Origin: Tritrichomonas musculus
Lineage: Eukaryota > Parabasalia > Tritrichomonadida > Tritrichomonadidae
Length of the DNA stretch: 64,000 nucleotides
Direction of reading: 5' to 3'
Assembly (NCBI GenBank): GCA_039105265.1
Contig: JAPFFF010000023.1
Coordinates: 1,364,001 to 1,428,000 of the forward strand
This document shows positions 49,725 to 60,445 of the stretch, piece by piece. Under the pieces are notes generated by a model. That model saw only the letters and a list, made by a program, of their open reading frames with translations. It searched no databases and was not told where the DNA came from. Each line of letters begins with the position of its first letter. Position 1 is the first letter of the stretch. The position numbers and the translations under genes are program-made.

Positions 49725-52700
49725 TTAACAAGAATAATCTTTAGCTGTGAGTCCAGTAATGAAAGGTGCACAAGCTTGATTCTCTAGTACTATCATTTTT
49801 GTATGTAGTCCTGTGAGAGCATTTTTGTTTACAGTAACTTTGGACATAGTACTATTTTTCATTTGCAAGTTAATATTGATTCCAGGCTTGAGAGAATTAT
49901 TTTCAAGTATATTTTCATAGTCTTCATGTACAATCTTATTTTTCTTTAAGCTCACTCCTTTCAACTTCAGAGATTTTGTTTTACCATTGTTATTCCAAAT
50001 TGTGTAACATTTTGGTGCAAGTGCAACTTGATTCTCTCCAAACTTCTCTACACACAATCCTAATATTTTCTTTTCATCGTAGATACTATGTAAATCTGGA
50101 TTTGGCATGAATTTGTAAATATGCTTTTTATAAAATTCATGATCTTTGATGATATACTTAAATTCTTGGTCTTCATCTTTTGTAGGATCTCCTGCTACAG
50201 CCCAGTAATATGAATCTGTATCAAGTGAAGTTAAATGAAGTTTGTTCATATCCAAACATCTATTCATGAAATCGTAATAGAAAGTTAAATACCAAAACTT
50301 ACTATTATCTAGTGTCCAGAAACTCTCTTGCAAGCAAGTTGTACAGTGATAGAATCTAGGTTGCTGCTGTATAATAAAAAGATCATCAGATAATTTAGCA
50401 CCATTCATGTACGTTTGTGAAATTATATACTGATAAGCTTTGTTAGTATCACAAATCTTTACTTTACAAAACTTTTCAGAATTCATACCATCGTAACCAT
50501 AACTACCATTCATGCTGATCTTATAAAATTTTTCATTTCCTGTAACCTTTCCTGCAATTATATCCTGCCGTTTCTTCATGAAAGTTGTTACAAATTCATG
50601 AAATCCTGTGTGAGCTTCATAAATAGAAACACTCTTTACATCTTCTAATACTAAACCATGATCAAGTAAAAACCAAAGATAGTAATTTGAGAAAGTCATA
50701 TACTCACCATAAGTATCGAGCAACATTGTTAATTTACGTTCTTCTTTGTCTAAAGAAGCAAGTTTGTGTTTTTGGAGATATGAGTACATATAACTTCCAA
50801 TTGTATCTTCATTATTTTTGATGTTAATATTTCTGAAGACAGGAGGGAAATTTATAAAATAATTTATCTTGTTTGCTGGACATACTAACTTCACTTCTGC
50901 TTTGAATAAATATTTTGGATTTGGCTGGAATCTTGTCTTGCTTGTAATAATATTTATAGCCTTTTGTTTTGTTTGTGCGTCTTTCACATCTATTCTATAT
51001 CTGAAGCTACCTGGCATGTACATAACGCCGCCATGATATTTGTTAAAATCATGTTTTGTAGAAGAAAATGAGGAAGGATAAAGACTATTAAAATCAACTC
51101 CAACAACATGAGTCATAATATTCTGAGTGTCATACGAGATAACTTTATTGTTGACAGCATCATAACGAAATTTGTTTATATGAGTTTCACCTTTAATATT
51201 ATATCTGTGCTGCACATTCGAAAGACCACCTGTAATATTGTTTCGTAAACTATAATATTCTTGTTCATCATTTATGAGAGTTGGAAGATGATGTAATTTG
51301 CAAAATTTCTTAAGTTGTGTTCTGAGTCTTGTTATTTTGGGATCATCTCTCTTACGAAGCTTATTACACTCGGCACACGCAAGTTTACAATTTTCGAGCT
51401 CATGTCCAATATCATTGTTAATTCTATCTAATGTAGGTTTGTTTGTGTTTGTGAAATGTTCTCCACACAAATGACAGCAAGAATTCTCGTATATCTTTAA
51501 AAATTTATCATAGTCGTCAACAGAGATACACTTTTCTAAATTTCTTGGTTTGGTAGCATGAGTTTGATTATACTTCTGATCTTGCTTGAAATAACTTTCA
51601 CATTTATATCTCCACCATTTTGAAGTAGGTTTAAAAGTATTTTCTTTGTTGATAATATCGTAATCTACATGCGGATCGAAATTTTTATAAGCTAGAGCAT
51701 ACTTGATACAAGCTGAACATTTTGACAAAGATAAATTTGAAATCATGTCTACTTTATACTCGGCATTCATTTTGATAAGATTGTCTATAGGTCTTATCAT
51801 CATTTCTACATCATTGTCGTTGTAAGCTAGCAAATATTCCCATCTATTTTTGTAATTCTTGCTGTCTTTCACATATTCTTCATAATCTTTCTTAGAAAGA
51901 GGATTATTTTGATTGAGATAACTATAGAAATCTTCATATGCGAAAGGTTCTGTTTTCGACAAAACTTCATTGTAATTCTCATTGTTGATAACCTCGTATG
52001 GAAATATACCTTTTACACTGTTCTCCTGCCCTCCAAAATCCACTCCAAATTGTTTTAATGTTCCTCCTGCCACAAAAGCTTGTGCATCTATAAATCTTAA
52101 AGAAGTATGATATTTAGAAGAAGTGAGTATAAATTGTTTTAAAGATGATAAGGTTCCTATAATACTTGTAGAATCTATACTCCAGTGTTCCATGTTTAAA
52201 TATTTCTTGAACAAATTACTGTCAAACCTAGAAGAATTAAAGCCAAATACAGTAATAGTATTAATATTTGGATCTATATTCTCTGGCACACAGGAATATT
52301 TTAGCTTATCTTCGTAAATTAACAAAGATTCTTCAAAAAGCCAATTTAACCAAAGTGGAATAAAATCTTTGCTATCTCTTAAGCTAAAGTTCTTTGTTGT
52401 AAGTCCAGAAGCAGACTTCACACATGATGAAACTGAGAGTGGTATGAGTTTTGAGTTTATAAAAGTAGATTTGCCAGCTTCTTCATTTACAACTTGCTCC
52501 ATAGTTTCAAAATCATAAGTCATATAATATATGTTTGGCTTCCATTCTAGATCATGCGCGAGACAGTATTCATAGACAGTGTTGTTTAAGATATGTGGGC
52601 AGTATGGTAGAGCTTCTTTGTTAGGTACAAATTGTTTTTTGAACTTTCCATCACAATGTTTGATATGATCTTCAAATCTTTTTAGATTGCTGTGACCATA

Positions 52701-54074
52701 ATGAACATAAGACTTACATTTTGGACAAACATGAATTGCGGTAAGTTTCTCAGCATCTTTGATGAACATTATATGTAAAATTCTATCTTTGGCAAACAAG
52801 AGTGCAGAAAATGTTGGATATTCTTCGTTGAAATACCATTGTTCCTGTAAATCATATTGTTCATCATTATTGTACTCATAAATGTTAACATTGATTTTAT
52901 GTTTCTCTGCTGATTTCATCATATCTTCTGTCGTTGAACCTTGAAACTGAGCTAGAATTGTTTTTCCATAATTTGGTATTTTTGTTGTGTATGTTATTCC
53001 ATGTTCTTCGAGTAAAAGTTTCTTAGCTTTGTCAGTTCTGTTTGTAATATTATATTTTTTGGTGTTTGTGAGTTCTGGGTATAAACAGCAAGCCAGAAAT
53101 CTATACCAACATAAATTATCATCTTCATCATCTACAATAATATAATTGTTGTTGTTCTTGAAAATTTGTGGAAGATTTTTGATATGGCCTGTAACCTTTC
53201 TCATTCTTGAAACTGTAAATGAAATTGAGTGTACTATAGTAAGTTTGTTATTTGATGAAGTTGTTTCATAGCTGTTGAGCACAGTTTCTATATGCATTTT
53301 ACATTCTTCCAAGTTTCTTTCATCTTTTACTATTATTGGAATTGCAGATTTATAATTCTGCCATCTTATCTCTCTAGCCTCATAATCATATTTTTCTTCA
53401 TAAGTTTCGAAGTCAAAGGTACTTGTTTCAAAGATACCTGATAACTGAAAGTGAATTTTAAAAGGTTTTAGTTCATCTTTGTAAACTTTGTGTAGAGATT
53501 CGTATATGTTTTCCAAAGATGAAATTTCGTTGAAGTAGTATGTAACTATAGGCTCACCATGATCATATCTCTCTTTTACAAATATTTCTGGATAATCATA
53601 TTCTTGTAAAGCTGCTACAGCTCTGTCGAAATCATAAGGAAAGTTGATGATGAGGAAATCTTTGTGTTTGCTTTTGAAGTTACTCCCATTTTTCTCTAGA
53701 TACTCATATAATTCTTGATTTTCAGGTTCAGTATTAATTTGCTCCAGAACACTATTTATAGTTTTCTTTGCAATTTCTATGTTTTCTTCTATTTGTTTTG
53801 TTCTTTGTTTGAGAATTTCTTCAACATAATTATTGATATCAACTTCGCCAAGAGTCTCATCTGGCATTATATCTTCGGTTTCAAGTTCAGAGTCAAAGAG
53901 AATATCAAAAGCTGCGTTTTCATTAAGATACTTACATAAGTTTGTTATATTTTGTTCTCTGTCTTCTGAATCTAAATTTATGTTCGCATGTAATTTTGTG
54001 TTCAGAATTGTAATAATCTTCGTTAATGTTTCTTGTGGTAAATCAAATGCTGATGTTGGAATTATTTTTGTCAT
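49725..54074 (-). CDS. Protein-primed DNA polymerase B with embedded HNH domain
   Basis: 1,449 residues. Exonuclease motifs: YDFETME (~517-523), GFNSSRFDSN (~608-618), YNDNDVE (~750). Polymerase motifs: VDFNSLYPS (A, ~993), KISMNGSYGYDG (B, ~1183) and SLDTDSYYW (C, ~1285). Upstream lies a CPKC...H...HC zinc finger (~448-473) and a region with DDNLCWYRFLACC (~317) like the OTU-like N-terminus of Polinton polymerases. Between ExoIII and motif A, a Cys-rich HNH domain is inserted (~862-905: CHLCGEHF, TLDRINNDIGHELENC, CAECNKLRK). The polymerase should copy the linear element from a protein primer. The HNH insert is unusual. Confidence 0.93.
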   Translation of the reverse strand: MTKIIPTSAFDLPQETLTKIITILNTKLHANINLDSEDREQNITNLCKYLNENAAFDILFDSELETEDIMPDETLGEVDINNYVEEILKQRTKQIEENIEIAKKTINSVLEQINTEPENQELYEYLEKNGSNFKSKHKDFLIINFPYDFDRAVAALQEYDYPEIFVKERYDHGEPIVTYYFNEISSLENIYESLHKVYKDELKPFKIHFQLSGIFETSTFDFETYEEKYDYEAREIRWQNYKSAIPIIVKDERNLEECKMHIETVLNSYETTSSNNKLTIVHSISFTVSRMRKVTGHIKNLPQIFKNNNNYIIVDDEDDNLCWYRFLACCLYPELTNTKKYNITNRTDKAKKLLLEEHGITYTTKIPNYGKTILAQFQGSTTEDMMKSAEKHKINVNIYEYNNDEQYDLQEQWYFNEEYPTFSALLFAKDRILHIMFIKDAEKLTAIHVCPKCKSYVHYGHSNLKRFEDHIKHCDGKFKKQFVPNKEALPYCPHILNNTVYEYCLAHDLEWKPNIYYMTYDFETMEQVVNEEAGKSTFINSKLIPLSVSSCVKSASGLTTKNFSLRDSKDFIPLWLNWLFEESLLIYEDKLKYSCVPENIDPNINTITVFGFNSSRFDSNLFKKYLNMEHWSIDSTSIIGTLSSLKQFILTSSKYHTSLRFIDAQAFVAGGTLKQFGVDFGGQENSVKGIFPYEVINNENYNEVLSKTEPFAYEDFYSYLNQNNPLSKKDYEEYVKDSKNYKNRWEYLLAYNDNDVEMMIRPIDNLIKMNAEYKVDMISNLSLSKCSACIKYALAYKNFDPHVDYDIINKENTFKPTSKWWRYKCESYFKQDQKYNQTHATKPRNLEKCISVDDYDKFLKIYENSCCHLCGEHFTNTNKPTLDRINNDIGHELENCKLACAECNKLRKRDDPKITRLRTQLKKFCKLHHLPTLINDEQEYYSLRNNITGGLSNVQHRYNIKGETHINKFRYDAVNNKVISYDTQNIMTHVVGVDFNSLYPSSFSSTKHDFNKYHGGVMYMPGSFRYRIDVKDAQTKQKAINIITSKTRFQPNPKYLFKAEVKLVCPANKINYFINFPPVFRNINIKNNEDTIGSYMYSYLQKHKLASLDKEERKLTMLLDTYGEYMTFSNYYLWFLLDHGLVLEDVKSVSIYEAHTGFHEFVTTFMKKRQDIIAGKVTGNEKFYKISMNGSYGYDGMNSEKFCKVKICDTNKAYQYIISQTYMNGAKLSDDLFIIQQQPRFYHCTTCLQESFWTLDNSKFWYLTFYYDFMNRCLDMNKLHLTSLDTDSYYWAVAGDPTKDEDQEFKYIIKDHEFYKKHIYKFMPNPDLHSIYDEKKILGLCVEKFGENQVALAPKCYTIWNNNGKTKSLKLKGVSLKKNKIVHEDYENILENNSLKPGININLQMKNSTMSKVTVNKNALTGLHTKMIVLENQACAPFITGLTAKDYSC

Positions 54075-54177
54075 TGTGAGTTTGGATGTTTGTGTAAGAA
54101 TAAAAATAAAAATAATAAAAATATTAAAATTATGATTTTCATGTTTTGTGTTTCATGTTTGAGCTTCATCTCTGAAC

Positions 54178-54572
54178 ATCATTTGTGAATATTATTTTTT
54201 GCAAAAATCGTTCTAGGGTTTTCATGTTTGTGCACCTATCTTAGGAAGGTCAGTTTTTCGTGTTTCATCATGTAAAATTTAAAATGTGAAATTGTAGATT
54301 GCCTATTGCGCATGTTGTAATCTTCTATGTAAGGTAGATAGCCCAAAATTCAGAAATTTGTATTTGTAGATGTGATAGGGTTTTGGGGTAGTTTGCTGGG
54401 AATTTCAGAAAATTATTTAAATTATGTATGTTCGGTAATGGAAACAACGGTAAAAACTATAATGAGTATCACACCCGATTTTTGCATACCCGAGCTAGGT
54501 GCGCCGCATGGTTGGGTGGGGCAAGGTGTGCCAAAATTATTAGACCCGAACCTCGCACATATCATTACTACT
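54178..54572 (-). repeat. Polinton right terminal inverted repeat (395 bp)
   Basis: Inverted copy of 31146-31540. It ends CATTACTACT next to the second CTCGAT. Within it an ATG at 54438 opens a frame of 45 codons (METTVKTIMSITPDF...) that runs without stop through the repeat's end into the host kinase frame. Confidence 0.95.
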
Positions 54573-57500
54573 CTCGATAAAAAGCCACAAATAAAAAGTT
54601 ATAAATTGAATGAATTCATTAAATTATCAAATTTGGGAAGAGGTGGAAGCGGTTTGGTTGAAATGGCATTTCATATTGAAACAGAAAGAATATTTGCATT
54701 GAAAAGCAGTTTTCAGGAAGAAAAAAATATTAAAACTCTTGAACGAGAATATTATAATTATAAAGAAATTTGTTATCATCAATTTTTACCAAGATTTTAT
54801 GGAAGAATTCAACCAGAAAATATTCTGGTTATTGATTACATTGAGGGATTGTCATTGAATAAAATCAAAAAACTGAAACTTAATCTGTTTGAGAAAATAA
54901 TGATTATATTGGAAATTATGTTTGCAATTAAATTTTTGCATGAAAATAATTTTGTTTACAGAGATTTAAATCCAGATAATGTCATTATTGATCACAACAA
55001 AACAGCTGTTCTTATTGATTTTAATCGAATGATTAAACAAAATAATAATTATGTAGGCACAGTTGATTTCTACCAAATATATATTGCTCCTGAAATTGTT
55101 GATGGAAAACCATTTTCTTATAAAGCTGACATTTATTCAATTGGATTTTTGATGTATTATATATTTTTAGAAGAAGATGCAGATAAAAAACAGGAAGACA
55201 AAAAACATATATTTGACAAGTTACAACAAGGATATCAAAAAATTAAGGTAATATGTGATGATTGTACTCAAATTGATCATGATAATCGCCCTGATATTGA
55301 TAAACTTATTCATAATTTTATTTTGGATTTTTCATTTCCAATTCTATTTAATATCGATAAAGATGAAAATTATTACATGATTCGTAAATTTTTTAGCACA
55401 AATACAAAATTACCATCTCTTAAAGATATATATGAAATAATTAGCAAATGTCGCATTATTAAAATGACATCAAAAAATGACGCTTATATCGCTTTAGGAA
55501 TATTTTATTATTCAGCTAAAAAAGTTCCTCGAGATATGAATAAATCAATTCATTATTTAACACTCTCAGCTGATCAAAACAATTCAGATGCACAATTTAT
55601 TCTTGGTAAATTTTATTATTCAGCTAAATATGTTCCTCGAGATATAAATAAATCAATTCATTATTTAACACTCTCAGCTGATCAAAACAATTCAGATGCA
55701 CAATATCTTCTTGGTAAAATTTATTATTCAGCTAAATATGTTCCTCGAAATATGAATAAATCAATTTACTATTTAACACTCTCATCCAATCAAAACAATT
55801 CAGATGCACAATATCTTCTTGGTGAAATTTATTATTCAGCTAAATATGTTCCTCGAAATATGAATAAATCAATTTACTATTTAACACTCTCAGCTGATCA
55901 AAACAATTCAGATGCACAATATATTCTTGGTAAAATTTATTATTTAGCAGAATATGTTCCTCGAGATATAAATAAATCAATTTACTATTCAACACTCTCA
56001 GCTGATCAAAACAATTCAGATGCACAATGCTTTCTTGGTTTGATTTATCATTTAGCAGAATATGTTCCTCGAAATATGAATAAATCAATTTACTATTTAA
56101 CACTCTCAGCTGATCAAAACAATTCAGATGCACAATTTGCTCTTGGTGAAATTTATTATTTTGCAATATATGTTCCTCGAGATATAAATAAATCAATTCA
56201 TTATTTAACACTCTCATCCAATCAAAAAAATTCAGATGCACAATTTATTCTTGGTGAAATTTATTATTTTGCAAAATATGTTCCTCGAGATATAAATAAA
56301 TCAATTTACTATTTAACACTCTCATCCAATCAAAACAATTCAGATGCACAATATATTCTTGGTAAAATTTATTATTTTGCAATATATGTTCCTCGAGATA
56401 TAAATAAATCAATTCATTATTTAACACTCTCAGCTGATCAAAACAATTCAGATGCACAATATCTTCTTGGTGAAATTTATTATTTTGCAATATATGTTCC
56501 TCGAGATATAAATAAATCAATTCATTATTTAACACTCTCATCCAATCAAAACAATTCAGATGCACAATATCTTCTTGGTGAACTTTATTATTTAGCAGAA
56601 TATGTTCCTCGAGATATAAATAAATCAATTCATTATTTAATACTCTCAGCTGATCAAAACAATTCAGATGCACAATGCTTTCTTGGTACAATTTATTATT
56701 TAGCTAAATATGTTCCTCGAGATATGAATGAATCAATTCATTATTTAACACTCTCATCCAATCAAAAAAATTCATATGCGCAATTTATTCTTGGTGAAAT
56801 TTATTATTTTGCAAAATATGTTCCTCGAGATATAAATAAATCAATTTACTATTTAACACTCTCATCCAATCAAAACAATTCAAAAGCACAATGTCTTCTT
56901 GGTAAAATTTATTATTTTGCAGAATATGTTCCTCGAGATATAAATAAATCAATTTACTATTTAACACTCTCAGCTGATCAAAGAAGTTTTAATCATGAAG
57001 AATCTGCTTTTTACTTGGGATTTATTTACTCAACCAAAATACTAAATAAACAAAATTTCACAAAATCCATTCATTATTACAAAGATGGTTCATCATTAAA
57101 TGACATAAGGTGCAAGAATAACCTTGGCGTTATTTTTTACAATGGACTTGGTAATAAAAAAAATACTCAATATGCAATAGAACTGTTTAATGAAGCGATT
57201 AAGCTTAGAAATGATCCTGTTTCAATGTATAATCTTTCAATCATCTATTTTTATGAAAAAATAAACGAGAACTATTTCGAAAAAGCAATTGAATTGCTAT
57301 TAAATTCATATAATCAAAATTTTGAAGAAGGTGCGGAATTCTTATGCTTGGTATTAGTAACTTTTTGTGAAAAAATTTCAATAGAAAAAATCAAAGAAAT
57401 TTTCTATAATTTCAACAGCACAAATGACAGATTGTCTCATCATCTTTATTACATCATCAAAACAAACAAGATGGAAAAATCAATTCCTAAATCAAATTAT

Positions 57501-57677
57501 GAAACTTATTACGAATTTTATAAGACACAAAGTTACATGCACAATATTGAGGGCCCTCCAACACCGTTCTATGATACTATTAATCTAAAATTTGAAGATG
57601 ATAAAAAAGAAAACATATATCCAAATCAAAAAGAAATAAATTCATACTTTTATGAAGGTTTTGGCTTTGAAATATAA
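54573..57677 (+). pseudogene. Host protein kinase with Sel1 repeats, right part of the interrupted gene
   Basis: This half keeps a full kinase domain: glycine loop GRGGSGLV, lysine FALKSSF, alpha-C LEREYY, catalytic loop VYRDLNPDN, LIDFNRM in place of DFG, IAPEI and YKADIYSIGF. About 17 Sel1-type units follow (residues ~300-910 of this part), 14 of them nearly identical 36-mers such as LGKIYYSAKYVPRDMNKSI, then a ~150-residue tail. Sel1 repeats form a protein-binding solenoid. The Tyr-for-His in HRD and Asn-for-Gly in DFG are common in this family and may lower activity. Its own start lies beyond the Polinton at 30654; but ATG 54438 in the terminal repeat is in frame, so a shortened 1,079-residue chimera could still be made. 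Confidence 0.87.
55487..56990 (+). repeat. Fourteen-copy 108-bp coding tandem repeat (Sel1 units)
   Basis: Each 108-bp unit encodes 36 residues of the form LG-IYY-A-YVPRDINKSI followed by HYLTLSADQNNSDAQ. Copies differ by only a few substitutions, chiefly DI/NM, H/Y and SADQ/SSNQ choices that shuffle between units, the mark of unequal exchange or gene conversion. Three further units (56991-57330) are strongly diverged and mark the ancestral solenoid. The antisense strand is also open for long stretches as a by-product of the repeats. Confidence 0.95.
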
Positions 57678-57836
57678 ATTATAATTTTATAATAACAAAT
57701 GAATCAATACTGAAATATCATTAAAAGATAATCGATATCTTTATTTGTCATTTTTTTTTTTTTTTTTTTTTTTTTTTTCTAATAATTCTTTCAAAATGAA
57801 ATAAATTTTCTGAACTAATAAATCTCTTGAATGATT

Positions 57837-57867
57837 CACTTTTTGAGGGAGAAAAACTCAAAAAGTG
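57837..57867. repeat. CACTTTTTGAG hairpin, copy 1
   Basis: CACTTTTTGAG, a 9-base A-rich loop, then CTCAAAAAGTG. It lies 160 bp past the kinase stop and shares its stem with copies at 57901 and 61387. Confidence 0.85.
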
Positions 57868-57885
57868 AAAGCAATTCAGAGATTT

Positions 57886-57946
57886 ACAAATTCCGCTCCG
57901 CACTTTTTGAGAGCCCGGCTCTCAAAAAGTGCTACGTGGAATTTGT
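57886..57946. repeat. CACTTTTTGAG hairpin, copy 2, in a longer stem
   Basis: The inner stem CACTTTTTGAGAGC pairs perfectly with GCTCTCAAAAAGTG around a CCG loop (57901-57931); outer arms ACAAATTCC and GGAATTTGT extend it. It is locally GC-rich and could act as a terminator-like or protein-binding structure, or be a short palindromic repeat family. Confidence 0.88.
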
Positions 57947-59680
57947 AAAATTGATCGGAAAAACTAATACAAAAATCGATCTCCACAGCTGAATCATAGG
58001 AATTTATTAATATCATTAATTAGAAATATTTTTATTATAGCAAGTATCAAAACTATATAAGAGTGAATGAATCAAAAATATTAGTTCTATGATGTATTTG
58101 CGTAAATAAAAAATCAAAAAAAATAATTAAAATACATTTTTCTCATAATTTATATAATTTTCACAAAATTAAAGTTTATAGTAAATATAATAATATAATA
58201 TAATTTTATGTAATATACATTTTATTTTCATGCATTGCCCATATGTCGAGATAGCTGTTTTTCAACAGATGATTTAAATTGAATATTTAGACATCAATAT
58301 CTAGCATCTCGACTTATAAGTAGATTTATATAAATATTTAAATATTATAAAATAACATGTAATAAGTATATTATATATTTATTCTTATATTTCAAAAGAT
58401 ATAAGTATTTTAATAATTCAAAATTTTAGTGAAGTCAGCGTCCGAACCTCTTTCCAATAAAATCAGAAGTAATAAAAAAAGATATCATGTAATTCAAAAA
58501 AAACCTTCCAAAAGTTTATAGAAATTTTGATTTAGGTGCACCTGAAATCAAGCACAGATACTTTTTTTAAACAAAATATCTAATTTTCTAGACTTTATAA
58601 TAAAAAATAGAAAGAAAATGACTTCTGAAAAAGTTCTGAAACAATAAACATACGTGGAATATATTTATCGTTTTTTTTGTCTTCTGTTTATTTCTTGGTA
58701 GTTTTATTGATATTTATTAATATAAAAATATATGTATTGTCTTAAAATTATAATGAGACGATATGGTCCCTTTTGCTACTAGCAGATATCATTATTCCTA
58801 TTAAAGATATGTTTTTTCCTCTTTTTACATTTATTTTTTTGATATCTCTCCGTAGTAACATCGCTATATATTTATGCAGAGAAAACAATGAAATGAGTTT
58901 AAAAGTCTCAAAATGTTTATTTAACGATTTTACATTCAATTTTTGAATGATTATTCTACGAAAACTGGTGGGTGAACTCTTGATTAAATGATTAATATTT
59001 ATTCTTTACCAGTCAAAGAATATGTGATTAAAATATTGGGGAATAATTCAGGCTAAATATTTATTTGTCTACCTCTATATAAATCCACCATTTTCAAAAA
59101 TAAAATCCAAGTTGACATGCTTATGCACATTAAATTTTTATATTTTATAAATTGATTTACCAGAGTTTTTTTTTTATCGGTTTTTTTTTATCGTCGAAAC
59201 CCCTATGTTCAATCTTAAAAAATCAATAAGATGATTTTCAATTCAATTTTTGATGCAAATTAAAACAAACTTTTTTCAAAATTGGGGTTTTGGAATTATT
59301 TTAAACTCTGATATATTATATTACAGACAATGAAATATATTTAATAAAATTTATATTTAACGTTTATATATGTATGCTGTTATTAGGTAACATTTATTAA
59401 AACAATAGTAAAATCATTTTATATATATCAAAATAGATGTATCTCTTGTTGATATGGTTTATATTTCGGCCGGTTAGTTTTTTATATTTTATATTGTATG
59501 ATGTTTATTTTTTCGTGGTTGTTTTCTAGATTTTGCATTTTATTTACAGTATAAAAATGTATTAAATAAATAAATATTTGAAAAACAGAAAATAATATTT
59601 TTTAATATAAAAAAGAAAAAAGAAAAAAAATTCAGATAGATGAATTTATTTAAATAACAATGAGATTAAAGATTGTCAAT

Positions 59681-60445
59681 TTATCTTTTTCTCATCTTGT
59701 GCAATTCAGCTAGAAGATATCCTAAATCAGCGAATATGCCAAAGAAAGGAATTTTTTCGACCATTCTGAAATTTTCTGTTTCTGAATCAAGTTCATTCTT
59801 TTCTAAACAGTCTAAGATGCCGAAAGGAATTGTGACTTTTGAAGTTCCACGAAGGCAAAATGTTTTTCTGTATGCGCCTAATACTTGAATCGCATAAATG
59901 ACAAATCTTTGACAATTTTGTGCGATAAGTGAATATTTATGTTTTGACCAGTCATTCGAACTGATCGTTTGCAAGAGATTTCTAATTGTCATCTGATTTC
60001 GAACATAACATTCGACCGTTTCTTGCATTATGCCACCTGATGATGATCTGCGTTGATATTCTTGTGTAGTCATTTTTGCAAAACGAAGACCATTTTCTCC
60101 TTGGAAATAATGAACTTGTCCTTCGAATTCGCCTGAACGTTTATCATCATATGCTCCGTACTCAATCCAAACTCCTTCAGTCTCTGAAATTGGAACATAG
60201 ATACTCGCATGTGATAATCCTGCTGGTGAAATTGCTGCTGGAAGTGCAACTGTTACTCCTCCAAAGAAGTTGCGGCATTTTTGAAAAAGTTCTGGACCAA
60301 GAGGTTCGATATTAATGTTAACGCTTCTAATTAATGTATTTAATATTTCTTCTCTGTTTGATGCAATTGCGTTCCTTGATCTATTTGGTGTTAAAATACC
60401 TACTTGATAAGCTCCGTCATAAATATCTGCACTAGTAAATGACAT
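59681..60445 (-). CDS. Papain-like fold protein (LRAT/PPPDE/NlpC-type), likely hydrolase
   Basis: 254 residues from ATG 60443-60445 (MSFTSADIYDG); an upstream extension is AT-rich noise. The layout His79 in LSHASIYV, then a strand WIEYGAY, then Cys178 in AQNCQRFVIYAI on a helix start, is the circularly permuted papain-like order seen in LRAT/PPPDE/NlpC-P60 relatives (His first, Cys later). The stretch FGGVTVALPAAISP precedes the histidine. A short hydrophobic segment near the C-terminus (IPFFGIFADLGYLLAEL) may touch membrane. Substrate unknown; a deubiquitinase-like, acyltransferase or cell-wall peptidase role are all possible. It has a TCACTT initiator-like word ~30 bp upstream of the ATG. 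Confidence 0.65.
   Translation of the reverse strand: MSFTSADIYDGAYQVGILTPNRSRNAIASNREEILNTLIRSVNINIEPLGPELFQKCRNFFGGVTVALPAAISPAGLSHASIYVPISETEGVWIEYGAYDDKRSGEFEGQVHYFQGENGLRFAKMTTQEYQRRSSSGGIMQETVECYVRNQMTIRNLLQTISSNDWSKHKYSLIAQNCQRFVIYAIQVLGAYRKTFCLRGTSKVTIPFGILDCLEKNELDSETENFRMVEKIPFFGIFADLGYLLAELHKMRKR

Larger units (their letters stand above)
31146..54572. mobile_element. Maverick/Polinton element, 23,427 bp, young and nearly whole
   Basis: It starts AGTAGTAATG and ends with the inverted CATTACTACT, has 395-bp terminal inverted repeats and a 6-bp CTCGAT target duplication (31140-31145, 54573-54578), as Polintons do. Its gene set is diagnostic: protein-primed DNA polymerase B, retroviral-like integrase, packaging ATPase and double-jelly-roll major capsid protein. 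It also carries KilA-N, three HNH domains and fibre-like proteins. No adenain-type protease was recognised. The terminal repeats look identical and most frames are long and open, so insertion was recent. It looks nearly whole, with one transposon insertion and about one other break. It lies inside a host kinase gene. Confidence 0.97.
57678..59680. other. Two-kilobase non-coding interval
   Basis: No credible gene. It holds a 28-T homopolymer (57751-57778), two CACTTTTTGAG hairpins (57837-57867, 57886-57946) and long AT runs. Small frames such as 58748-58939 lack any protein-like features. Confidence 0.6.

Noticed and set aside
55840-56967. Long antisense frames over the Sel1 array
   Set aside because: They are mirror images of the 108-bp repeat; the sense strand carries the Sel1 motif.
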